NCBI GenBank assembly: GCA_913049615.1
Contig: CAJWZI010000038.1
Location: 1 to 9,170 of the forward strand
Source of the DNA: an uncultured Alphaproteobacteria bacterium
Lineage (GTDB): Bacteria > Pseudomonadota > Alphaproteobacteria > GCA-2731375
Length of the DNA: 9,170 nucleotides
Direction: 5' to 3'
The notes under the pieces are model-generated. The model was not told where the DNA came from. It made no database searches and was given only the letters and a program-made list of their open reading frames with translations. Shown piece by piece: positions 1 through 5,880 of this stretch; positions within the stretch are counted from its first letter, which is position 1, and each line of letters begins with the position of its first letter. The translations under genes and the position numbers were made by a program.

Positions 1-32
1 TTTTTCGATATGATCCTGGCCAAACCATTCGC

Positions 33-1106
33 ATGGGAAGGATTGCAAACGTGCAGTTGGCATCCAAGGTGCACAAGGCTGCCGATTTTGGCGCAGTGCA
101 GGAAATGTTCCATAGTCGGGGTTGGACCGACGGACTGCCCATTGTCCCACCCACCGAGGAGTCGGTGGCGGCCTGCCTGGAATGGGCCATGCTGGTCCCC
201 GATCACCTGATTGGGATCGAACCGGTGCGCGAACGCCCGGTAACGGCGGAAAAACTTGCGGTAAACGCAGTCATGGCCGGTTGCCTGCCGATGCATTTCC
301 CCGTTGTCGTGACAGCCGTTACGGCGATGATGAACCAAGAGTTTCTCCTCCACGGCGCCACTGCGAGCACGGGCGGTTGCGCCGTGCTACTTGTCATCAA
401 TGGTCCTATTACCAAGGAGCTGTCCGCCAATCCCACTTTCAATGTACTTGGCACCAGCGATCGTGCCACCATGGTGATCGGCCGAGCTTTGCGACTAATC
501 CTAATCAACGTGCTGGACGTGCGTCCAGGTGGGATCGACCGATCCACAATCGGCCATCCCGGCAAGATCAGCTACTGCCTAGCGGAAGATGAAGACGACA
601 GCACCTGGCTTAGCCTCGCGGAACAGAATGACATTCCAAAAGATGTCTCGGCAGTCACCGTTATGGCGGCCGGCGCGCCACGCCAGATCATGAACGAATG
701 GACCACGGACCCGAAAGAGATCCTGGAGACGTTTGCAGCCGAAATCAGGGCGAACATGCGCCACTATTCTATCTGGCCGGGCAACTACGCAATCATCGTG
801 CCGCAACAACTGCGCCAGCATCTGCAAGGTGCGGCCTGGAGCAAGGCAAACATCTCTGAGTTCATATTTGATCGCGCCCGTATTCATCGCCGGGAATGGG
901 CCGATGTTGGCAAGGGCGCCGTGGTTCGAGATCGGGGCGATACTGTCTATCCTGCCTTGGACAGCCCGGATCAGCTATTGGTCATTGCCGCCGGCGGACC
1001 GGCAGGCGGCTTCGGCGCTGTAATCCCACCGTGGCTGGGTCATAAAAGCCACGCGGTCACCATGGCCATCAGCGCTTGCGTCGATTGTGAGCCGCCAAAT
1101 GCCTAA
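33..1106 (+). CDS. Conserved protein of unknown function with RGWTDGLP signature, partner of UGSC selenoprotein
   Basis: I recognise this as a conserved protein of unknown function but know no established reaction for it. Read from ATG 33 it has 357 residues. Conserved-looking blocks are RGWTDGLPIVPPT (29-41), AVNAVMAGCLPMHFP (76-90), TGGCAVLLVINGPI (113-126) and IGHPGKISYCLAEDED (173-188). C84, C116 and C182 lie inside these blocks, and a CVDC (CxxC) sits at 349-352 near the C terminus, so a thiol or metal role is possible. There is no signal peptide or clear membrane segment, so it is probably cytoplasmic. The frame has no stop back to the left edge, so the true start may lie outside the window. 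GTG 51 is a strong alternative because GGGAAGGA (35-42) sits 8 nt before it. The selenoprotein gene follows 27 bp downstream on the same strand, suggesting one operon and linked function. The gene is convincing; the start is uncertain. Confidence 0.85.
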   Translation: MGRIANVQLASKVHKAADFGAVQEMFHSRGWTDGLPIVPPTEESVAACLEWAMLVPDHLIGIEPVRERPVTAEKLAVNAVMAGCLPMHFPVVVTAVTAMMNQEFLLHGATASTGGCAVLLVINGPITKELSANPTFNVLGTSDRATMVIGRALRLILINVLDVRPGGIDRSTIGHPGKISYCLAEDEDDSTWLSLAEQNDIPKDVSAVTVMAAGAPRQIMNEWTTDPKEILETFAAEIRANMRHYSIWPGNYAIIVPQQLRQHLQGAAWSKANISEFIFDRARIHRREWADVGKGAVVRDRGDTVYPALDSPDQLLVIAAGGPAGGFGAVIPPWLGHKSHAVTMAISACVDCEPPNA

Positions 1107-1119
1107 AAGGTTTTTTTAG

Positions 1120-1133
1120 AAGGAGCGTCTCCT
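1120..1133 (+). promoter_or_regulatory. Ribosome binding site inside a small hairpin, selenoprotein gene
   Basis: AAGGAG at 1120-1125 is a near-perfect Shine-Dalgarno, 8 nt before ATG 1134, and it fixes the start of the selenoprotein gene. AGGAG (1121-1125) is perfectly complementary to CTCCT (1129-1133) across a CGT loop, so the mRNA could fold a 5-bp hairpin hiding the Shine-Dalgarno immediately before the start codon. The complementarity is visible; a regulatory effect is inference. It lies in the 27-bp spacer after the upstream gene. Confidence 0.6.
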
Positions 1134-1658
1134 ATGACAATACGTGTTTTGGATCCAAGTAGCGAAATGGTTGCCGCCCTGGGTGAAGCTGCTCCACGTT
1201 TGGAGACGTTCGACGGCAAGACCGTCGGCTTCATCTCCAACGGCAAAGAAGGCACAATTGGCTTCTTTAGCCATCTGGGCCAGATGTTAAAGGAAGATTA
1301 TGGCGTATCTGACGTGATACTCCGGGTGAAATCGAACTACAGTGCCCCGGCAGACGCCGCCATCGTCAACGAAATTTCCCGATGGGACGCAGTCATCTCG
1401 GGCGTTGGCGATTGAGGAAGTTGCTCGTCGTGCAGTTTGCATGACGCAGTCGCCGCTGAACGTCTCGGGGTCCCTGCCATAGGCGTGATGACAACCGAGT
1501 TCGTCAGCGCAGCGGAACTGATGTGTCGCGTGTTGGGGCTGCCGGATTATAAATTTGGGGTGATTGAACATCCCATCTCCAGCGCAGACGACGTTGCCCT
1601 TGCGACGCGGGCCCGCTCAACTATGGAGGTTGCGGCGAACCTCCTACTACGCCCTTAA
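1134..1658 (+). CDS. UGSC-family selenoprotein (UGA = selenocysteine at residue 94)
   Basis: The frame starting at ATG 1134 reaches TGA at 1413-1415 and then stays open for 80 codons to TAA 1656-1658. Reading the TGA as selenocysteine gives 174 residues with GVGD-U94-G-S-C97-S-S-C100-S-L-H-D at the centre, the hallmark of the UGSC (seleno)protein family, in which the first position is Sec or Cys. Both halves look like one small alpha/beta protein: KTVGFISNGKEG (29-40) and WDAVISGVGD (84-93) before the Sec, then LGVPAIGVMTTEF (111-123) after it. A SECIS-like hairpin lies at 1426-1446. U94 with C97 forms a UxxC redox pair, suggesting thiol/selenol redox or nucleophilic chemistry; the family's substrate is not known to me. 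It probably shares an operon with the gene ending at 1106. The stop overlaps the convergent dioxygenase gene. An uninformed annotation would give two pieces, 1134-1415 and 1437-1658. Expression needs SelA, SelB, SelC and SelD encoded elsewhere. Confidence 0.92.
1413..1415 (+). other. In-frame UGA recoded as selenocysteine
   Basis: This TGA is codon 94 of the selenoprotein gene. It is followed at once by GGA AGT TGC, giving U-G-S-C. The frame has no other stop until 1656, and the downstream part matches the family's C-terminal half in character. This argues for recoding rather than a nonsense mutation. Confidence 0.9.
1426..1446 (+). promoter_or_regulatory. Bacterial SECIS-like hairpin
   Basis: The 5' arm CGTCGTGCA (1426-1434) pairs with the 3' arm TGCATGACG (1438-1446), with one G-U wobble (1430 with 1442), giving a 9-bp stem closed by the loop GUU (1435-1437). 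The apical loop starts 19 nt after the UGA and its first base is G followed by U. These are the properties described for bacterial SECIS elements recognised by SelB: a hairpin immediately downstream of the UGA, inside the coding frame, with a G early in the loop. Unlike E. coli fdhF, no bulged base is evident in the stem. Pairing was worked out by eye. Confidence 0.8.
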
Positions 1659-2818
1659 ATATAAAAATCCCGAACGTTATAATCCTTGATCAGATTTTGC
1701 CGGGTCACATCGTTCCAGCGGTTGTCGTCTTCCTCCCTGGCGAGCGGCTGATAAACGTAGGGTTTTTCTTCCGGAAAACGCTGCCTACGGGCATCGATAC
1801 CCAGGGAAATCAGGCGGCTGCGTTCATGAATCTGTTCGGCAGTGTAGGTGACCGGCGTGCCGTCCAGCTTCGAGGAAGAAACATTCAAAACTCGCTTTCG
1901 CGCAAAAAACCCCTCATTCAAGGTGACGCGCCGGTCAGGCGATGTATTGGCAAAAGACCCATGCACGCACTGCCGATTTGTCATGAAGACATCACCAGCT
2001 TTGCATAGCAGGGGCACGGCGTTCTCGATCCGCTCTGAACCGCTGTCCGCCACCAATTTTCTTATGTCTATATCGGGCTGTTTGTGGCTGCCGGGTAAGA
2101 TCCAAACTCCGTTGCCCGCCGTCGAAGAATAGAGCTGCGCCATGAAATTGAAACCATGGGCATCCTGGTTCCAATCGGAGGCATCCCAATGGGTGGTGCC
2201 GTCCCGGTGCCAAGCCACGGAGGGGCCTAGACCCGGTTCCTTGATGAAGACCACTTCGTTGTATGGCACAAAATCCGCACCCAGCACTGCCTCGGCCACG
2301 GCCAGAAGGTCAGGATGGCCGTACAGGCGAACGCAGGAATCCATCAGTTGAAGATTACCCCGCAGACGCTCGATAGTGAATTTTGGCCCATTCTGAGGCG
2401 GTTCCGGATCCAGCATCTTGACCGGATGACGCCCCCTGTTCAGAGGTGTCCCGCCCAGGGGGTCGCTTAACGGTTTCGCCCAGACATACGTCGGCAAGGC
2501 AAAATCCACGCCCATTGCGGGGTTGCCATCGCGATCCACCTCGCCATCCGGCGTGGTCGGCGCACGGTCGAGAACACCCTGTACATCAGCCCGTAATTCC
2601 GTCAATTCCTCTTTGCCGATCACGTTCTCGAAAACGTAGAATCCAGCTCGCCCATAGGCCTCTAGAATTTCGCTGTCCAGTTTGCCGTCATTTTCAAACT
2701 TGACCGGGCCGCGATTTCCCAATGACAGTGCCCGCTGCTCGCCCTGGTGAATATAATCCACCATTGCTTCAGCATGTTCCGTGGCGGTTATGAATTTTGT
2801 GGTTTGTGGAGTATTCAT
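1655..2818 (-). CDS. Phytanoyl-CoA dioxygenase (PhyH) family Fe(II)/2-oxoglutarate oxygenase
   Basis: This is a predicted non-heme iron, 2-oxoglutarate-dependent oxygenase of 387 residues counted from ATG 2818. The metal triad is visible: WHRD gives H204 and D206, and CVHGSF gives the distal H286. R296 or R297, in SPDRRVTLNEGF, is the likely 2-oxoglutarate carboxylate anchor. The N-terminal segment LEAYGRAGFYVFENVIG (52-68) is the usual PhyH opening, in which a helix and first strand precede the cupin barrel. Members hydroxylate many small molecules, so the substrate cannot be assigned. The frame is open upstream to a TTG at 2944 (429 residues), but the extra segment has no family look and would run over the 5' region of the divergent hydrolase, so I prefer ATG 2818, although its Shine-Dalgarno is weak. 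The stop (TAA, complement of 1655-1657) overlaps the selenoprotein stop on the other strand. Confidence 0.88.
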   Translation of the reverse strand: MNTPQTTKFITATEHAEAMVDYIHQGEQRALSLGNRGPVKFENDGKLDSEILEAYGRAGFYVFENVIGKEELTELRADVQGVLDRAPTTPDGEVDRDGNPAMGVDFALPTYVWAKPLSDPLGGTPLNRGRHPVKMLDPEPPQNGPKFTIERLRGNLQLMDSCVRLYGHPDLLAVAEAVLGADFVPYNEVVFIKEPGLGPSVAWHRDGTTHWDASDWNQDAHGFNFMAQLYSSTAGNGVWILPGSHKQPDIDIRKLVADSGSERIENAVPLLCKAGDVFMTNRQCVHGSFANTSPDRRVTLNEGFFARKRVLNVSSSKLDGTPVTYTAEQIHERSRLISLGIDARRQRFPEEKPYVYQPLAREEDDNRWNDVTRQNLIKDYNVRDFYI

Positions 2819-2958
2819 GACTTTACTGATAGCAATGGCGGTGGGGATCTGGCAAGGCCGAACGGCTTGGGCTAAATTTCCGTCAACAAACCTCAATAGC
2901 GGCGCGGACTCGCCTTCGCCATCGACCACCGAAAATTCAAGCAAGGAATTTTAACATA

Positions 2959-3837
2959 ATGAGTGCTGGAGAACGTTTGCCCGGAACACCCGACCCGATG
3001 CACCGATGGCCCGGGGCGAAGGGTCTGATAATTGCCGGTGACGCCTGGGGTGACCCCGCCGGCCAGTTGGTGATGCTATTGCACGGCGGCGGACAGACGC
3101 GCCACGCTTGGAAGGGTGCGGGCGAGACCCTGGGGCTATCGGGCTATTACGCGGTAGCCTACGATGCCCGCGGTCATGGAGATTCCGACTGGGCCGAGGG
3201 GGGACATTATGGACCCGATTTCATGGTTGAAGATCTGATATGCGTGGCTGAAGCATTAGGCTCAGACAATCCTATTCTAGTAGGCGCCTCCATGGGTGGC
3301 GGAGTCAGCCTGTTGGCTATCGGCACAGCCAAGATCGAAGCCCGGGCCCTGGTGCTAGTAGACATGGCGCCCAAGATCGAACCTGAGGGCTCCCGCAAGA
3401 TTCAGGAATTCATGAACCAAAAGCCTGACGGCTTCGACACCTTGGAAGAGGTCGCCGAGGCAATCGCGAATTACCAGCCCCACCGCAAGAGACCCAGAAA
3501 TCTGGACGGCTTGGTCAAGAACGTTCGTCTGGCCGCCAATGGCAAATATCGCTGGCACTGGGATCCCGCCCGGCGGAAACACCAGGTCGCCAACAACCCG
3601 GCCTATCGGGCGCGCCTCACCGAATGTGCTGATACCTTGACCCTGCCAACCTTATTGGTGCGCGGCGGCCTGTCGGATGTATTGAGTGAGGAAGGCGCCC
3701 AGAGTTTCCTGGTACAATGCCCACACGCCGAGTATGTCAATGTTAAGGACGCCGCCCACATGGTAGCCGGCGACCGTAACGATATCTTTGCCGACTCCGT
3801 TATCGAATTCCTAAACCGCGCCGCGCCGGCGGGATAG
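2959..3837 (+). CDS. Alpha/beta-fold hydrolase
   Basis: This 292-residue protein has the full alpha/beta-hydrolase layout. LLHGGGQTRHAW (40-51) is the HG oxyanion-hole loop. YDARGHGDSD (68-77) is the conserved strand-turn after it. GASMGG (109-114) is the nucleophile elbow with S111. The catalytic acid is probably D240 in RGGLSDVLSEE and the base H267 in DAAHMVAGDRND. It fits the large group of cytoplasmic esterases, lactonases, epoxide hydrolases and C-C bond hydrolases that includes MhpC and MenH relatives; the exact reaction is not readable. The nucleophile is Ser, which argues against a haloalkane dehalogenase or epoxide hydrolase, since these use Asp. AAGGA (2943-2947) lies 11 nt before ATG 2959, a usable if slightly distant Shine-Dalgarno. 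The gene diverges from the PhyH gene, with 140 bp between starts, and ends 2 bp from the convergent glutathione transferase gene. Confidence 0.92.
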   Translation: MSAGERLPGTPDPMHRWPGAKGLIIAGDAWGDPAGQLVMLLHGGGQTRHAWKGAGETLGLSGYYAVAYDARGHGDSDWAEGGHYGPDFMVEDLICVAEALGSDNPILVGASMGGGVSLLAIGTAKIEARALVLVDMAPKIEPEGSRKIQEFMNQKPDGFDTLEEVAEAIANYQPHRKRPRNLDGLVKNVRLAANGKYRWHWDPARRKHQVANNPAYRARLTECADTLTLPTLLVRGGLSDVLSEEGAQSFLVQCPHAEYVNVKDAAHMVAGDRNDIFADSVIEFLNRAAPAG

Positions 3838-3839
3838 CA

Positions 3840-4709
3840 TCATGCCTGGATCTTGTCCTGGGTTTTGTTTTTAAAATCGTCGGCAGCGTGGCGCTCTTGC
3901 AATTGCTCATGCGGTTCGCCTGAAACTCGGTTGACCATTCGGCCGCGCTTTACAGCGTCGCGGTCGTCGATCTCTCGCGTCCATCGACCTAGGTGTTCGT
4001 AGGACTGCGCAGATAGAAATTCTGCAGCGCCATAGACCCGGTTCAACACCAAGGCACCGTACCAGGGCCAGATCGCCATGTCGGCGACGGTATACTCGTC
4101 GCCGCACATATAATGGTTATTCGCCAAGTGCCGGTCCAGCACGTCCAATTGGCGCTTTACTTCCATCGCATAGCGGTTGATGGCATATTCGATCTTCAAG
4201 GGTGCATAGTTGTAAAAGTGACCAAAGCCGCCTCCCAGATAAGGCGCACTGGCCATTTGCCAGAATAACCAGGACAGGCATTCAGGCCGCCGGGCACGAT
4301 CGCTGGGCAAAAATTCCCCGAACTTTTCCGCCAGATACAACAGAATGGCCCCGGATTCAAACACCCGCGTCGGCGTTGGGGTGCTGTGGTCCATCAGCGC
4401 AGGAATTTTGGAGTTGGGATTTGCTCCAACGAAGCCACTACCAAATTGATCGAGATCGCCGATCTTGATGAGCCAGGCATCGTATTCCGCGCCAACGTGC
4501 CCCACCGCCAATAGCTCTTCCAGCATTACGGTAACTTTCACCCCATTCGGCGTTCCCAGAGAATAGAGTTGTAAAGGATGTTTGCCTACGGGCAGGTCCT
4601 TGTCATGGGTGGGTCCGGCGATGGGACGGTTCATCTTGGCAAACCGGCCCTCACTTTCCTTGACCCATGTCCAAACCTTGGGTGGCACATAAGGCGATGC
4701 GTCGTTCAT
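3840..4709 (-). CDS. yghU: Glutathione S-transferase family protein, YghU type (disulfide-bond reductase)
   Basis: The 289-residue product matches E. coli YghU along its whole length and has the same size. Shared stretches include PPKVWTW near the N terminus, GKHPLQLYSLGTPNG (42-56), VMLEELLAVG, GAEYDAWLIKIGD (73-85), NPNSKIPAL (97-105), RVFESGAILLYLAEKFG (115-131), GGGFGHFYNYAP (159-170), GDEYTVADMAIWPW (203-216), and C-terminal VKRGRMVNR and ERHAADDF. The N-terminal thioredoxin-fold domain with T53-P54-N55 binds glutathione; the helical C-terminal domain follows. YghU-type enzymes bind two glutathione molecules and have glutathione-dependent disulfide reductase activity. ATG 4709 was chosen over TTG 4724 because TTGGAG at 4719-4724 is its Shine-Dalgarno, 9 nt upstream. 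Context suggests a thiol-redox or detoxification role. It converges on the hydrolase gene with 2 bp between stops. Confidence 0.94.
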   Translation of the reverse strand: MNDASPYVPPKVWTWVKESEGRFAKMNRPIAGPTHDKDLPVGKHPLQLYSLGTPNGVKVTVMLEELLAVGHVGAEYDAWLIKIGDLDQFGSGFVGANPNSKIPALMDHSTPTPTRVFESGAILLYLAEKFGEFLPSDRARRPECLSWLFWQMASAPYLGGGFGHFYNYAPLKIEYAINRYAMEVKRQLDVLDRHLANNHYMCGDEYTVADMAIWPWYGALVLNRVYGAAEFLSAQSYEHLGRWTREIDDRDAVKRGRMVNRVSGEPHEQLQERHAADDFKNKTQDKIQA

Positions 4710-5032
4710 AATCAAAAACTCCAATCAGACAAGCATGGGCGGCTAGACCCTGAATTAGGTTTGACCCCATATAACCGAATCGCCCACCAACATAAACGTA
4801 AAGGCGCGCCTCATCACCATTGCCAAATTGTGGCCCAGGCCATAGGCGGGCTCAGCTTCTAGAAATTTCTATATCTTGAGTGCGCAAAATAAGCGTGGAC
4901 TAGAGGGGAAATGAGGCATGGTCGAGACAAGTCGAAAAACTAATTTTGGCCGGTGGCCGAATATCGTTGTTCTTTTTTTGTCTCGAAAACAGGCACCTGT
5001 CGAAGTCGATGAACTAACCAATTTTAGACGGG
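4710..5032. other. Intergenic stretch without a convincing gene
   Basis: These 323 bp separate the start of the glutathione transferase gene from the end of the phosphoesterase gene, both on the minus strand. I see no ORF here with a family signature. The region should carry the transferase promoter, but no clear -35/-10 pair stands out. It contains the perfect 10-bp palindrome AGAAATTTCT (4861-4870), a hairpin at 4945-4961, and the 9-bp inverted repeat TCGAGACAA (4922-4930) / TTGTCTCGA (4978-4986). Confidence 0.5.
4945..4961 (-). terminator. Possible weak terminator hairpin after the phosphoesterase operon
   Basis: The two arms at 4945-4951 and 4955-4961 pair over 7 bp (one wobble), with GGCC/GGCC at the core and a 3-nt loop. 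Read on the minus strand, a short run of five T (complement of 4935-4939) follows a few bases later. The T run is short and offset, so this is only a candidate end for the minus-strand operon that finishes at 5033. On the plus strand a run of seven T (4973-4979) follows at a greater distance, but no plus gene ends here. Confidence 0.3.
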
Positions 5033-5875
5033 CTAGACATCAAGGACCTTTACCCCGGCTCGCAACAGCGTCAGAGGTGGCAACCAGTCGCCTATTGGCA
5101 TTGTATGGCTGACCAGGCCAGGGCCCGCAGGTGTAGCGTCTTCCAGCCATAAGTGCACAGCAATGGCAGGTGGCTCGTAACTGATATTCAAAAGGCGGTT
5201 TGGTCCGGTATAGAGATCAAAAGGATAGCACGTGGTTGGCCCGGAAAAAGCGATGGTGCCACCGAAGGACGCAGTGATGGGCCGGTGCACATGCCCGGCC
5301 AGCACGCGTACCACCTGATCGTGGCGGCGAAACAGGGCATCCAGTTCAGCTCCGCCGTGACGAAGCCCCCTGGATGAACTTCCCGTCATGCCTGAATAAA
5401 AAGGCGGATGATGCATGGCCACAATGGTCGGACGATCCGGCGCCTCCCTCAGCCGCGCATCCAGCCAGGCCAGGCGTTCCGGACACATCTCTCCTGACGT
5501 CTCACCGGCGATGACACTATCACAACAGATGATCCTCACCGGATGGTCCTCGATCACATAATGTAGAAAATCACCGGTAGCGGGCAGCCAACTTGTACCG
5601 CCGAATACCTCGCGCAAGGCACCTCGATCGTCGTGATTGCCAGGAATTAGAACCATGGGCGCCGTCAATCGATCGGCAATGGCCCCGAAGGCCTTGTATC
5701 GACGCAAGCTGCCATTGGAGGCAATGTCGCCGGTATGCAAGACCAGATCAGGGCCTGGTTTCATGGCATTAATTGCATCAACCGCCTTTTCTAAGGCAGC
5801 GGCGGTATCGAAATGGCCATAGACCAGCGTGCCCGGTTCATCGATATGCGTATCGGAAATCTGCACCAGAAACAT
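5033..5875 (-). CDS. Metallophosphoesterase, GpdQ/CpdA-like class III phosphodiesterase
   Basis: The 280-residue protein carries the whole binuclear metallophosphoesterase signature: D8-x-H10 in ISDTHI, G49-D50 in LHTGDIASNG, G79-N80-H81-D82, H155 in AMHHPP, and G194-H195-V-H197. These residues hold two divalent metals that activate water for phosphodiester or phosphomonoester hydrolysis. The opening FLVQISDTH, then YGHFDT, and GNHDDRGALR resemble bacterial GpdQ (glycerophosphodiesterase) and CpdA/Rv0805 (cyclic nucleotide phosphodiesterase), enzymes with broad substrate range. No signal peptide or membrane segment is visible, so it is probably cytoplasmic. ATG 5875 lies 5 bp after the hydroxylase stop, and GAAGG inside the 3' end of that gene serves as Shine-Dalgarno, implying coupled translation as the last gene of the operon. 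Hydrolysis of a phosphorylated pathway intermediate or cyclic nucleotide turnover are both possible. Confidence 0.92.
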   Translation of the reverse strand: MFLVQISDTHIDEPGTLVYGHFDTAAALEKAVDAINAMKPGPDLVLHTGDIASNGSLRRYKAFGAIADRLTAPMVLIPGNHDDRGALREVFGGTSWLPATGDFLHYVIEDHPVRIICCDSVIAGETSGEMCPERLAWLDARLREAPDRPTIVAMHHPPFYSGMTGSSSRGLRHGGAELDALFRRHDQVVRVLAGHVHRPITASFGGTIAFSGPTTCYPFDLYTGPNRLLNISYEPPAIAVHLWLEDATPAGPGLVSHTMPIGDWLPPLTLLRAGVKVLDV

Positions 5876-5880
5876 GAACC

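Noticed and set aside
1134..1415. Pseudogene with a nonsense mutation
   Set aside because: The TGA gives the exact UGSC motif, the frame after it is intact for 80 codons, and a SECIS-like hairpin follows. Recoding explains all three.
1437..1658. Separate 73-residue gene downstream of the TGA
   Set aside because: It is in frame with 1134-1415, has no Shine-Dalgarno before its TTG, and begins in the middle of the UGSC motif region. It is the C-terminal part of the selenoprotein.
4989..5000. ACAGGCACCTGT palindrome as a terminator
   Set aside because: The loop would be only two bases for the 5-bp stem, and the following T run on the minus strand is short, so it is too weak to call.
4918..5112. 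64-codon plus-strand ORF in the gap, overlapping the phosphoesterase end
   Set aside because: It has a plausible purine-rich stretch upstream but no family signature, and its last 80 bp are antisense to a certain gene. Probably chance.
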